DNA of 64,000 nucleotides from Pseudomonas sp. ok272 (GTDB taxonomy: Bacteria; Pseudomonadota; Gammaproteobacteria; Pseudomonadales; Pseudomonadaceae): NCBI RefSeq assembly GCF_900109995.1, contig NZ_FOCB01000014.1, positions 96,265 through 160,264 on the forward strand, written 5' to 3'. A model generated the notes under the pieces. The model saw nothing but the letters and a program-made list of their open reading frames with translations, was not told the DNA's origin and did not search any database. Both the position numbers and the translations under genes were made by a program. Below, one piece after another: positions 27,560-36,832 of this stretch; the stretch's first letter is position 1; each line of letters opens with the position of its first letter.

Positions 27560-28009
27560 CTACCGGTCACCCGTCCAGTGGAAGACCAGGTTATGCGCGG
27601 CGCCACCGCCAATGCTCGCGACATCTCGCCGCTCCTCACCGTTGCGCGTGGCGACGACGGTGTACTTGCCTGTCGGCAACTGCGCGTAAACCAATGGCCC
27701 CGCGTTATCGAGCGCCAGCACCGTCCCCCCCGACGCTTTTTGCACCTGGACACTCACATCGGAGGTGTACTGGTTCTGCGCGCCAACGGAAAAGGTCATA
27801 TGCAGGTTGTAACCCTTGGCTGCTTGAATGAAATGAGATTCGTCCAGGCCAATCCCGCCGGACAGGTAGGCGATCCCATTTTGCTGTTGCTGCTGGACCT
27901 GTACGCCAGCCGGATCAACTGACTCAGTGCTGGCGGACTGCGCCATGAGCGGGAACAGCAGCAATCCGACCGCGGCGAGAGACAGCATGAGTGGATGGGC
28001 ATGTTTCAT
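27560..28009 (-). CDS. Hypothetical secreted protein
   Basis: A 149-residue protein with a signal peptide (about 1-26, MKHAHPLMLSLAAVGLLLFPL...QSA). After it comes a Gln-rich segment and a small beta-sandwich-like domain whose end (GKYTVVATRNGEERRDVASIGGG) resembles carboxypeptidase-regulatory-like folds. The start at 28009 has GGGAG upstream; a longer frame to 28078 lacks a signal-compatible N-terminus. No function is recognised; an adhesion or envelope role is possible. Confidence 0.78.
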   Translation of the reverse strand: MKHAHPLMLSLAAVGLLLFPLMAQSASTESVDPAGVQVQQQQQNGIAYLSGGIGLDESHFIQAAKGYNLHMTFSVGAQNQYTSDVSVQVQKASGGTVLALDNAGPLVYAQLPTGKYTVVATRNGEERRDVASIGGGAAHNLVFHWTGDR

Positions 28010-28261
28010 GATGAGTACTCCCGGGCTCCGCAAGAACCCTGTCGTTACTCTATTTTCGATGTGCAGCACGGCCACCAAGTTTTAGATTGATTCGATCTGG
28101 GGCTGACTGCGAATCGGACTACCCGCGACGGCTGCACACGGCAAATGACCCGGCTCGCCAGCGGCACATGCACGAGCCCCGGTTAAATCCGCTCAGCCAT
28201 GGATTGTTCAGCCCGCGCGCGAAAGCTATCGTTGGCAGCTCTCCGCAAAGGTCCACCGCCA

Positions 28262-29236
28262 ATGATCGTGCAGGACGCTCCCCCGCAGGCCACCCCTCAG
28301 GCCGAGCCCGCGCCACGCTGCGCTGAACCGTTCAGCGAGCCCGCCGCCGACGGTTTCCTGCTCGGCGGGTTCACCTGGCGCCACGCGTCCAGGGACACCC
28401 GCAGGGCCGTGGTGATCATCAACGCCGCCACCTCCGTGCGCTGCCGTCACTACGCGCGCTTTGCCGATTATCTGTTCGCCAACGGCTTTGACGTCATCAC
28501 CTACGACTACCGGGGGATCGGCGAATCACGGCCGGCCTCCATCAAGGGCTTGCAAGCCACCTGGAGCGACTGGGGCACGCTGGACTTCGAGGCCATGCTC
28601 AAGCGCGCCCAGCGCGAGTTCCCCGGCCAGCCCATCGACGTGGTCGGCCACAGCTTCGGCGGCTGCGGTGCGGGCCTGGCGAGTTCAGGCCGTGTGATCC
28701 GGCGAATGGTCACGGTTGGCGCACAGTTCGCCTACTGGCGCGACTACGCACCCGCCCAGCGCTGGCGGATGTTCGCCAAGTGGCACGTGGTGATGCCGCT
28801 GGTCACCCTGTTCTGCGGCTACTTTCCCGGCAAGCGCCTGGGCTGGCTGGAAGACACGCCTGCCGGCGTGGTCCGAGACTGGAGCCTGTCCACCGCACGC
28901 TATGAAACGCGCCCCAGCGGCCGCCTGATCCACGCGACCGCCGGTCGGCTACCCTTCGCCGCCGTCACCGCGCACACCCTGGCTATCAGCCTTAGCGACG
29001 ATCCCTACGGTACAATCCCGGCCATTGAGCGCCTGCTGGGCTACTTCAGCGGCTGCAGCAACACGCACCTGCGCATTACCCCCGAGGACATCGGCGAACA
29101 ACAGGTCGGACATTTCGCCTTTTTTCGCAGCCCGTACCAAGCCACACTATGGCCCATTGCATTGTCCTGGCTGTCACACGGCGAACTGGCCCCCGATCAT
29201 CCCGGGCGGCAAGTACCCCGCAGCCCAGCGACCTGA
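28262..29236 (+). CDS. Alpha/beta hydrolase
   Basis: A 324-residue protein with the alpha/beta hydrolase fold. The nucleophile elbow is GHSFGGCG, the strand-2 segment reads FDVITYDYRGIGESRP, and a late histidine (VGHFAFF) completes a plausible triad. It resembles serine aminopeptidase/lipase-like hydrolases of Pseudomonas with unknown substrate. The start ATG has AAAGG upstream; the in-frame extension to 28199 lacks support. Two small paralogous genes follow in the same direction. Confidence 0.82.
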   Translation: MIVQDAPPQATPQAEPAPRCAEPFSEPAADGFLLGGFTWRHASRDTRRAVVIINAATSVRCRHYARFADYLFANGFDVITYDYRGIGESRPASIKGLQATWSDWGTLDFEAMLKRAQREFPGQPIDVVGHSFGGCGAGLASSGRVIRRMVTVGAQFAYWRDYAPAQRWRMFAKWHVVMPLVTLFCGYFPGKRLGWLEDTPAGVVRDWSLSTARYETRPSGRLIHATAGRLPFAAVTAHTLAISLSDDPYGTIPAIERLLGYFSGCSNTHLRITPEDIGEQQVGHFAFFRSPYQATLWPIALSWLSHGELAPDHPGRQVPRSPAT

Positions 29237-29264
29237 CCTTTCAACGAATCACGGAACAACGCCC

Positions 29265-29681
29265 ATGGCCTCCGCCAACAAGCAGCAAAAACGCGCCACC
29301 CGTGCCAAAGCCAAGGCCAAGCAGAACCGCACCCAACGCACGGCCGCCCCGGTGGACCTGGACCCGAACGATGATCGCATCGACTTCGAATCGGTCGACC
29401 TGACCGAACTGTTCAAGGAAATGATCGACGCGGCGAAGATCAGCCAACAGGCCATGTGCACGGTCTTTCTTGAGCACCCACTGCTCGCGCTGGTGCTGGA
29501 GCAAGAAGGCGAAGAAACCGCGACTGACTTCATCATCGCGGCGCTGATCGAGTATCGCCAGTGGTCCGCCGAGACCGACGAAGCCGGCGCCCTGGCCTGG
29601 ATCGAATCCCCAGCCTTCCAGGCTGACTACGTGGCGGCGTCCAACGCCATTACCGCCCAACCCCCACACAACGCAAACTGA
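29265..29681 (+). CDS. Small basic-tailed paralogue A
   Basis: A 138-residue protein of unknown function. It opens with a strongly basic tail (MASANKQQKRATRAKAKAKQ) followed by an acidic, helical body (about 45-130). The next gene encodes a relative with almost the same tail. The ATG at 29265 is chosen because it starts this shared tail; a longer frame from 29025 runs through the hydrolase gene. The basic tail could bind nucleic acid or the ribosome, which is inference only. Confidence 0.8.
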   Translation: MASANKQQKRATRAKAKAKQNRTQRTAAPVDLDPNDDRIDFESVDLTELFKEMIDAAKISQQAMCTVFLEHPLLALVLEQEGEETATDFIIAALIEYRQWSAETDEAGALAWIESPAFQADYVAASNAITAQPPHNAN

Positions 29682-29687
29682 GTGCCC

Positions 29688-30140
29688 ATGGCTTCCCTGA
29701 ACAAGCAGCAAAAACGCGCCAAGCGCGCCAAGACCAAAGCCAAACAGATCCGCATGGTCGGCAGAAAGCCCCTGGCGCTGGACGACGAGCCGGGCCACCT
29801 GGCCGAGCCTATCCCCGAGTACACCTTGGCGATGTTCAGCAAGATGCGTGACGCCGAGCCCACCAGCCGCAATGACATGCTGTTGATCCTGCTGGCCGAG
29901 CTCAGCGAGATCATCAACCAGCACCCAGAACTGTTGGACCTGGAAAACGCCGAGAACGAAGCCATGGCCGCCACCCACCTGGCCGCCGACATGCTGATCG
30001 ACTACCGCATGTGGGCCGACGGCATGGATCGCGAGGCCGCCCAGGCCTGGCTCACCACGCCTGAGTTCATCGCCGACTTCGGCACCGCCCTGGATACGTA
30101 TCGCGAATCCCTGGACGAGCCGGCCGAGAAGGCCGAGTAA
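29688..30140 (+). CDS. Small basic-tailed paralogue B
   Basis: A 150-residue paralogue of the preceding protein: tail MASLNKQQKRAKRAKTKAKQ, then an acidic helical body with the matching positions ATHLAADMLIDYRMWADGMDREAAQAWL versus the ATDFIIAALIEYRQW...EAGALAWI pattern of paralogue A. It starts six bases after the stop of A and ends before a strong terminator. The pair looks like a tandem duplication. Confidence 0.8.
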   Translation: MASLNKQQKRAKRAKTKAKQIRMVGRKPLALDDEPGHLAEPIPEYTLAMFSKMRDAEPTSRNDMLLILLAELSEIINQHPELLDLENAENEAMAATHLAADMLIDYRMWADGMDREAAQAWLTTPEFIADFGTALDTYRESLDEPAEKAE

Positions 30141-30159
30141 CACCCGCGCAGAAAACCCA

Positions 30160-30197
30160 AAACGGCCGCGTGTCATCACTGACAGCGGCCGTTTTTC
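30160..30197. terminator. Bidirectional terminator
   Basis: AACGGCCGC and GCGGCCGTT with an inner partial stem (TGTCATCACTGACA), A-rich on the left and five T on the right. It serves paralogue B and the convergent permease gene. Confidence 0.88.
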
Positions 30198-30212
30198 GTT
30201 ACCCCGGCTGCA

Positions 30213-31604
30213 TCAACTCAGCACCAGCGCTCCCAACCGCTGCTGCTGGCGACGACGCGCCACCAACAGGCCGGTCGCAACGACCAGGGCGCTCAGCAGG
30301 CCGGTGGCAATGATCTCCACGCGATGCTCTGGCTGGAACAGCATGATCGTCAGCACGCCGACGATGAATACAATCACCGCATACGTCAGGCCCGGGAACA
30401 GCCACATCCGGTAGGCGATGGTCTCGCCGGCAGCCATGCGCTTGTGGCGCATGCGCAATTGCGAGACCGCAATCACCAGGTACACCAACAAGGCAATGGC
30501 ACCCGAACTGGCCAGCAGGAATTGGAACACTGCCGCCGGCGCCACGTAGTTGGCGAACACCGCCAGGAAGGCTGCCGCGGTGGACAGGATCACCGCCCAG
30601 TACGGCGTGCCTGCGCGATTGGTACGCTTGGCAACCGCCGGCGCATCGCCACGCTTGCCCAAGGAGAACAGCATGCGCGAGGCCGTATACAGTGCCGAGT
30701 TCAGGCAACTGGTCACCGCGATCAGGACCACCAGGTCAACGATCAGCTTGGCGTTCGGGATACCCATGCGGTCCAGCACGGTCTGGTAGGAACCCACCTG
30801 CGCCAGGCCCGGATCATTCCAAGGCACCAGGGCGACCACCAGGAAGATCGACAACAGGTAGAACAAGCCGATCCGCCAGATCACCGAGTTGGTGGCCTTG
30901 GAGATCTGCTGGCCCGGGTTCTTCGACTCCGCGGCGGCAATCGTGACGATCTCCGTGCCCATGAACGAGAACATGGTCGTCAGCATCGCCGCCAGCACCG
31001 CGCCCATGCCATTGGGCATGAAGCCCTGGGTATCGAACAGGTGCGACACACCGCTGACCTGGCTGTTGGGCAGAAACCCGAAGATCGCCAGGATACCGAG
31101 GATGACAAAGCCGATGATGGCCACGACCTTGACCAGGGCGAACCAGAACTCGAACTCCCCGTAATGCTTCACGCTGAACAGATTGGTCGCCGTCAGCAGC
31201 AAGGTAATGAAGAGGGTAAACACCCAGATCGCTACGCCGGGGAACCAGGCGTTGAGGATGGTTGCGGCGGCGTTGGCTTCCAATGGAATCACCAGCACCC
31301 AAAACCACCAGTACAGCCAGCCGATCGTAAAACCGGCCCAATGGCCGATGGCCCGATCGGCGTAGGTCGAAAACGAGCCCGTGTCCGGGGACGCGACGGC
31401 CATTTCGGCCAACATGCGCATGACCAGCACCACCAGCGTACCGGCCGCGGCGTAGGCCAGCAGCACCGCTGGGCCCGCTTCGGCAATGGCGTGGCCCGAG
31501 CCGACAAACAGCCCGGCGCCGATAACCCCGGCGATCGACAGCATGGTCACATGCCGCGGTTTGAGCCCCTGTTCGAGGTCATTGGAAGATTGCGTACCGC
31601 TCAT
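30213..31604 (-). CDS. gabP: Amino acid permease, GabP-like (APC family)
   Basis: A 463-residue, 12-span amino acid/polyamine/organocation permease. It starts MSGTQSSNDLEQGLKPRHVTM, with TM1 carrying the APC glycine motif SIAGVIGAGLFVGSG. The conserved DTGSFSTYADRAIGHWAGFTIGW loop and NSALYTASRMLFSLG in TM8 follow. From memory Pseudomonas proteins this close are annotated as GABA permeases; the substrate is not certain from sequence. The start has AAGG upstream; a 62-residue extension in frame is rejected. Confidence 0.88.
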   Translation of the reverse strand: MSGTQSSNDLEQGLKPRHVTMLSIAGVIGAGLFVGSGHAIAEAGPAVLLAYAAAGTLVVLVMRMLAEMAVASPDTGSFSTYADRAIGHWAGFTIGWLYWWFWVLVIPLEANAAATILNAWFPGVAIWVFTLFITLLLTATNLFSVKHYGEFEFWFALVKVVAIIGFVILGILAIFGFLPNSQVSGVSHLFDTQGFMPNGMGAVLAAMLTTMFSFMGTEIVTIAAAESKNPGQQISKATNSVIWRIGLFYLLSIFLVVALVPWNDPGLAQVGSYQTVLDRMGIPNAKLIVDLVVLIAVTSCLNSALYTASRMLFSLGKRGDAPAVAKRTNRAGTPYWAVILSTAAAFLAVFANYVAPAAVFQFLLASSGAIALLVYLVIAVSQLRMRHKRMAAGETIAYRMWLFPGLTYAVIVFIVGVLTIMLFQPEHRVEIIATGLLSALVVATGLLVARRRQQQRLGALVLS

Positions 31605-32160
31605 TGAAACTACCTTTGTAAGGAAAACATCGATGCCCCACGGCGCTGGCGTTCTTTCTCGTAAAAAGAAACCAACGGAGCGTTCCTTATTCTGCACGCA
31701 AAAATTGCGCCAAAATGTTTCAAGATCCCGGTTTACGCAGGCTGGACAAAATTTCGCCCCATCCTCGCAAGTCATTGAAATTAATAGCACTTAGCCAGTT
31801 TGTTACCGTGTCACCCACTTCATCAACGAATGCCAGCACCTGACAACCCACAGAATAATTCCCCCGCGCACCGTAAAAGGGCAGATCAGCCACGTTTGTC
31901 GGCTTAACGCTTCCCACCCCTGGCCAAAGCTGGCACCATCGCGCCCTTTTTTACGCAATACCCATGCAGATATGGCGTCAAACGGGTGTTCGGTTGTTGA
32001 TGGCGCGACAGTCACCTGCGTCGATGCGACAAACAGTCACACACTTCCCGTCTACGCTGGTGTGGCGGTTGGCCGCCATTCCAACGCTATGCTAGCTTGG
32101 CGCCTCGCCAGGAAGGCTGCCCAACCGCACACGCACAACCGAACACAATGAGGACCCCAC
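31605..32160. other. Divergent intergenic region (gabP-like / ABC operon)
   Basis: 556 bases without a convincing gene. Two short minus-strand frames here (65 and 70 codons) lack ribosome sites and known features and I discard them. The region must hold two divergent promoters. I see no REP element or strong hairpin. Confidence 0.4.
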
Positions 32161-32934
32161 ATGGCCGAGGCCGCGCCCGCGCTTGAAATCCGCAACTTGC
32201 ACAAACGCTACGGACAGCTTGAGGTGCTCAAAGGCATCTCGCTGACCGCCCGCGACGGCGATGTGATCTCGATCCTGGGTTCCTCCGGCTCTGGTAAGTC
32301 CACGTTCCTGCGCTGCATCAACCTGCTGGAGAACCCTCATCAAGGGCAGATCCTGGTGGCAGGCGAAGAACTCAAGCTCAAGCCGGCGAAAAACGGCGAA
32401 CTGGTGGCCGCCGATGGTCGCCAGATCAACCGCATGCGCAGCGAAATCGGCTTTGTGTTTCAAAACTTCAACCTGTGGCCGCACATGAGCGTGCTCGACA
32501 ACATCATCGAGGCCCCGCGCCGGGTCCTGGGCCAGAGCAAGGCAGAAGCCATCGAGGTCGCAGAAGCCCTGCTGGCCAAGGTCGGCATCGCCGACAAACG
32601 CCACGCCTACCCTGCCGAACTGTCCGGCGGCCAGCAGCAACGCGCCGCCATCGCGCGCACCCTGGCGATGCAGCCCAAGGTCATTCTGTTCGATGAACCC
32701 ACTTCGGCACTTGACCCGGAAATGGTTCAGGAAGTACTAAACGTGATCCGCGCCCTGGCCGAAGAAGGTCGCACCATGTTGTTGGTCACGCACGAAATGG
32801 GCTTTGCCCGCCAGGTGTCCAGTGAAGTGGTGTTTATTCACCAGGGGCTCATCGAAGAGCAAGGATCGCCACAGCAGGTGTTTGAGAACCCGCTTTCGGC
32901 GCGCTGTAAACAATTCATGTCCAGCAACCGCTAA
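32161..32934 (+). CDS. Polar amino acid ABC transporter, ATP-binding protein
   Basis: A 257-residue ABC ATPase of the HisP/GlnQ type: Walker A GSSGSGKST, Q-loop VFQNFNLWPHMSV, signature LSGGQQQR, Walker B VILFDEP, and the switch histidine in LLVTHEMGFA. It powers import of basic or polar amino acids with the following binding protein and two permeases. It is the first of five genes in one direction and from memory corresponds to PA5152 of P. aeruginosa. Confidence 0.95.
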   Translation: MAEAAPALEIRNLHKRYGQLEVLKGISLTARDGDVISILGSSGSGKSTFLRCINLLENPHQGQILVAGEELKLKPAKNGELVAADGRQINRMRSEIGFVFQNFNLWPHMSVLDNIIEAPRRVLGQSKAEAIEVAEALLAKVGIADKRHAYPAELSGGQQQRAAIARTLAMQPKVILFDEPTSALDPEMVQEVLNVIRALAEEGRTMLLVTHEMGFARQVSSEVVFIHQGLIEEQGSPQQVFENPLSARCKQFMSSNR

Positions 32935-32947
32935 CGGAGCAAATTGC

Positions 32948-33703
32948 ATGCAGACCTATAAGAAATTCCTCCTGGCCGCAGCCGCTACTTTGGTGTTCTC
33001 GGCCAATGCCATGGCTGCCGAAAAACTGAGAATGGGCATCGAAGCGGCCTACCCGCCGTTCAACAACAAGGATGCCAGCGGCCAGGTCGTGGGCTTCGAC
33101 AAAGACATCGGCGACGCCCTGTGCGCCAAGATGAAAGTCGAGTGCGAAGTGGTCACCTCCGATTGGGACGGCATCATCCCGGCCCTGAACGCCAAGAAGT
33201 TCGACTTCCTGGTGTCTTCGCTGTCGATCACCGACGAGCGCAAGCAAGCCGTGGACTTCACCGAACCGTACTACTCCAACAAGCTGCAATTCATCGCCGC
33301 GAAAAACGTCGACTTCAAGACCGACAAGGCTGACCTCAAGGGCAAGACCATCGGTACGCAGCGTGCCACCCAGGCCGCTACCTGGCTGGAAGACACCTAC
33401 GGCGACGACATCAAGGTCAGCCTCTACGACACCCAGGAAAACGCCTACCTGGACCTGACCTCCGGTCGTCTCGACGCGATCCTGGCCGACAAGTACGCCA
33501 ACTACGACTGGCTGAAAAGCGATGCCGGCAAGAACTACGAGTTCAAGGGCGATCCGGTCATGGAAAGCGACAAGATCGGCATCGCCGTGCGCAAGGGTGA
33601 CAACAAGCTGCGCAACGAACTGAATGCCGCACTGAAAGAAATCGTCGCCGACGGCACCTACAAGAAGATCAACGACAAGTACTTCCCGTTCAGCATCTAT
33701 TGA
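32948..33703 (+). CDS. Amino acid ABC transporter, periplasmic binding protein
   Basis: A 251-residue SBP of family 3, with a signal peptide (MQTYKKFLLAAAATLVFSANAMA) and the ligand-site sequences EAAYPPFNNKDASGQVVGFDKDIGDALC and SLSITDERKQAVDFTEPYY. The latter resembles HisJ/ArgT lysine-arginine-ornithine-histidine binders. The ATG at 32948 follows GGAGC; the in-frame extension into the ATPase gene is ignored. The ligand is inferred to be a basic amino acid. Confidence 0.95.
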   Translation: MQTYKKFLLAAAATLVFSANAMAAEKLRMGIEAAYPPFNNKDASGQVVGFDKDIGDALCAKMKVECEVVTSDWDGIIPALNAKKFDFLVSSLSITDERKQAVDFTEPYYSNKLQFIAAKNVDFKTDKADLKGKTIGTQRATQAATWLEDTYGDDIKVSLYDTQENAYLDLTSGRLDAILADKYANYDWLKSDAGKNYEFKGDPVMESDKIGIAVRKGDNKLRNELNAALKEIVADGTYKKINDKYFPFSIY

Positions 33704-33780
33704 TTCTGACGTGCCTGACCGGTATCGCCCCTGGCGGTACCGGTCTCTAGCAAAGCCTGCTGCAACGTGAATAGATACCC

Positions 33781-34476
33781 ATGATTATCGATCTCCAAGG
33801 ATTCGGCCCGGCGCTCGCCGCTGGCGCGCTGATGACCGTCAAACTTGCCCTCACGGCATTGTGCCTGGGGCTGGTGCTCGGCTTGCTCGGCGCCTTGGCC
33901 AAGACATCCCCGTACAAGTCATTGCAATGGCTTGGCGGCACCTATTCGACCCTGGTTCGCGGCATTCCCGAACTGCTCTGGGTCCTGCTGATCTACTTCG
34001 GCACCGTCAACCTGATGCGCGCCCTGGGTGAGTTCTTCGGCAATCCCGACCTGGCACTCAACGCGTTCGCCGCCGGGGTGATCGCCCTGGGCCTGTGCTT
34101 CGGCGCCTACGCCACCGAAGTGTTTCGCGGCGCGATCCTGGCCATTCCCAAGGGCCACCGCGAAGCGGGCGTCGCCCTCGGCCTGTCGAAGTGGCGGATC
34201 TTCACCCGGTTGATCATGCCGCAGATGTGGCGCATCGCCCTGCCTGGGCTGGGCAACCTGTTCATGATCCTGATGAAGGACACCGCGCTGGTGTCCGTCA
34301 TCGGCCTGGAAGAAATCATGCGCCACGCGCAAAACGGCGTGACCATGACCAAGCAACCGTTCACCTTCTACATGGTCGCGGCCTTGATGTACCTGGGCCT
34401 GACGATCATTGCCATGACCGGCATGCACCTGCTGGAAAAACGCGCCGCTCGCGGCTTTGCCCGGAGCACGCAATGA
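33781..34476 (+). CDS. Amino acid ABC transporter, permease (HisQ-like)
   Basis: A 231-residue inner-membrane permease with about five spans. The HEAR/PEF-type signature is TLVRGIPELLWVLLIYFG, and the EAA loop, which docks on the ATPase, reads HREAGVALGLSKWRIFTRLIMPQ. It overlaps the next permease gene by four bases (ATGA). Confidence 0.95.
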   Translation: MIIDLQGFGPALAAGALMTVKLALTALCLGLVLGLLGALAKTSPYKSLQWLGGTYSTLVRGIPELLWVLLIYFGTVNLMRALGEFFGNPDLALNAFAAGVIALGLCFGAYATEVFRGAILAIPKGHREAGVALGLSKWRIFTRLIMPQMWRIALPGLGNLFMILMKDTALVSVIGLEEIMRHAQNGVTMTKQPFTFYMVAALMYLGLTIIAMTGMHLLEKRAARGFARSTQ

Positions 34477-35162
34477 ACTGGGAAGTGATCATCAAATGGC
34501 TGCCGAAACTGGCCCAGGGCGCCACCCTGACCCTGGAACTGGTGGCCATCGCCGTGCTCCTCGGCCTGCTGCTGGCCATTCCGCTGGGCATCGCCCGCTC
34601 GTCGCGCCTGTGGTACGTGCGCGCCCTGCCCTACGCCTACATTTTTTTCTTCCGTGGCACACCGCTGCTGGTGCAACTGTTCCTGGTCTACTACGGCCTG
34701 GCGCAGTTCGACGCGGTGCGTGAAAGCGCACTCTGGCCGTATCTGCGCGATCCGTTCTGGTGCGCCACCGCCACCATGACCCTGCACACGGCGGCCTACA
34801 TTGCCGAGATCCTGCGCGGCGCCATCCAAGCCATTCCAGCGGGTGAAATCGAAGCCGCGCGGGCCTTGGGCATGTCCCGGCCCAAGGCGCTGTTCTACAT
34901 CATCCTGCCCCGGGCGGCGCGCATCGGCCTGCCGGCCTACAGCAACGAAGTGATCCTGATGCTCAAGGCCAGCGCCCTGGCCAGCACCGTGACCTTGCTG
35001 GAACTGACTGGCATGGCCCGCACCATCATTGCCCGCACCTACCTGCCGGTGGAGATCTTCTTCGCCGCGGGCATGTTCTACCTGCTGATGGCCTTCATCC
35101 TGGTTCGCGGCTTCAAGCTGCTGGAGCGCTGGTTGCGCGTCGATGCCTGCCAGGGACGCTGA
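34473..35162 (+). CDS. Amino acid ABC transporter, permease (HisM-like)
   Basis: A 229-residue permease, partner of the preceding one. It has the signature IFFFRGTPLLVQLFLVYYGL and the EAA loop GEIEAARALGMSRPKALFYIILP. The start overlaps the HisQ-like stop, so a longer frame from 34095 is spurious. Its own end overlaps the methyltransferase start by 20 bases. Confidence 0.95.
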   Translation: MNWEVIIKWLPKLAQGATLTLELVAIAVLLGLLLAIPLGIARSSRLWYVRALPYAYIFFFRGTPLLVQLFLVYYGLAQFDAVRESALWPYLRDPFWCATATMTLHTAAYIAEILRGAIQAIPAGEIEAARALGMSRPKALFYIILPRAARIGLPAYSNEVILMLKASALASTVTLLELTGMARTIIARTYLPVEIFFAAGMFYLLMAFILVRGFKLLERWLRVDACQGR

Positions 35163-36393
35163 GCCTTCGGTGCTGACGGGCGCGCACCTGCTCGCCCGTT
35201 TCACCGCACTGGACACCTTCCTCACTCAGCACCAGGCACTCTGGCGGCCACGCCCCTTCACCCATCGGCACCTGCCCTGGGAAGCGGACCACCGGCCACT
35301 CGGCCATTGGCTACGCCAGCGCTCACTGCAAGACGCCGAAGACAGCCACAACCATCCCGAACACCTGCCGGCACCCGCGCCGTTTCCGCAACTGGCCGCG
35401 CAGTCGATGGCCCTCAGCGCCGTGGGCGCCTTGCCCACGCAGGCCATCGAGCCGGCATCGCCGCGCCTCAACGTCGACGTACCCGGGCGCAAGTGGCAGC
35501 AGATCGAAGCCTTCGCCCGTTGCCTGCAATTTAGCGATACCCCGCGCCACTGGCTGGACTGGTGCTCAGGCAAAGGCCATTTGGGACGACGACTGCTGCA
35601 CGCCGGCCAGCAACTGACCTGCCTGGAATACGACCCGGCGTTGATCGCCAGCGGCCAGGCACTCAGCCAGCACCATCGCCTGGCCGTGGAACACCGGCAA
35701 CAGGACGTCCTGGCGCCCGACGCGCTGGCCTGCGTGAGCCGCGATCACACGCCGGTCGCCCTGCACGCCTGCGGTGACTTGCATGTGCAGTTAATCAAGC
35801 TCGCCAGCCAGGCCGGCTGCGCTCAACTGGCCATCGCCCCGTGCTGCTACAACCGCATAAACGCCCCTCAGTACGCGGCACTTTCAGGCCCCGCGAAGCG
35901 CTCCGAACTACGGCTGTCCCTCGATGACCTGTCGCTGCCCCTGACTGAAACCGTCACCGCCGGCACCCGCGTGCGACGTCAACGCGACACGTCCATGGCC
36001 CGCCGCCTGGGATTCGACCTGCTGCAACGGCAACTGCGCCGTGTCGACGAGTACCTGCCGACCCCTTCGCTGCCCAGCGCGTGGTTGGACAAACCGTTCG
36101 CCGACTATTGCCGTGACCTGGCGGCCCTCAAGGACTTATCCACCGTCGGCGAGCAGGACTGGCCTGCACTGGAAGCGGCTGGCTGGCAGCGCCTGGCCGA
36201 GGTGCGCAACCTGGAACTGCTGCGGGGGTTATTCCGGCGCCCACTGGAACTGTGGCTGGTACTCGACCGGGCGCTGTTTCTTGAGGAGCAGGGGTATGCC
36301 GTCCGGCTGGGCACCTTCTGCCCAACCCCGCTGACCCCACGCAACCTGATGCTGCTGGCGGAGCGCGCAGAGACGGCCACAGCCTGTGGATAA
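35143..36393 (+). CDS. SAM-dependent methyltransferase (GSTCD-like)
   Basis: A 416-residue protein with a class I methyltransferase core: WCSGKGHLGRRLL as the SAM glycine loop, CLEYDPALI as the acidic strand-2 end, and ALHACGDLHVQL / IAPCCYNRI downstream. The pattern fits the PF13679-type methyltransferase domain seen in GSTCD. Substrate is unknown. It overlaps the end of the permease gene by 20 bases, so it is translated with the ABC operon although a functional link is unclear. Its stop codon lies inside a perfect DnaA box (36385-36393, TGTGGATAA). Confidence 0.82.
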   Translation: MPARDAEPSVLTGAHLLARFTALDTFLTQHQALWRPRPFTHRHLPWEADHRPLGHWLRQRSLQDAEDSHNHPEHLPAPAPFPQLAAQSMALSAVGALPTQAIEPASPRLNVDVPGRKWQQIEAFARCLQFSDTPRHWLDWCSGKGHLGRRLLHAGQQLTCLEYDPALIASGQALSQHHRLAVEHRQQDVLAPDALACVSRDHTPVALHACGDLHVQLIKLASQAGCAQLAIAPCCYNRINAPQYAALSGPAKRSELRLSLDDLSLPLTETVTAGTRVRRQRDTSMARRLGFDLLQRQLRRVDEYLPTPSLPSAWLDKPFADYCRDLAALKDLSTVGEQDWPALEAAGWQRLAEVRNLELLRGLFRRPLELWLVLDRALFLEEQGYAVRLGTFCPTPLTPRNLMLLAERAETATACG

Positions 36394-36832
36394 CTCTGTT
36401 GATGAAATATGCTGAAACCCTTTGGATCCAGGATTAAAACGCTAAAATAAGCCTGTTCGTTTTTTGATCACTCGCTAAAAAAACCCTTAAAACAGGCAGT
36501 TGCGACGAAGTGAGAACGGGTTAACAGATTTGTCATTTTTCCTCCGCGCAAAACCGCCTGTTGTGCATAAGCGTTAAATCAAAAGGTCATAACCACGCTT
36601 CCCAGCCTGAACTATCGTTGCCAAGCGCCAGAAATCCCTGAGGCACACGACAGCACGGATACACCATCAGAAATGGCAGCTAGACCCGCATCACACCCGG
36701 CCCGTCGTAGTGTCATGCAGGCCACCCTACTTTGGCCGCTTTGCCTCCTGCCGTACGGGTGAAAAGCTGGCTAAACTCCAGGGTCGTACGCGTATCCGCC
36801 TCCCTAGTCATTCGAACTATCAGGAACCGACC
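36394..36832. other. AT-rich intergenic region with nested inverted repeat
   Basis: This gap is more AT-rich than its surroundings. GCCTGTTC and AACAGGC enclose a second repeat, GTTTTTT and AAAAAAAC (about 36450-36500), giving a nested cruciform-like structure. No gene is seen. The upstream extension of the FkbM frame to a GTG at 36710 has no ribosome site. Confidence 0.4.

Noticed and set aside
31720..32015. Two short minus-strand frames upstream of the ABC operon
   Set aside because: No ribosome sites, overlapping each other, no recognisable features.
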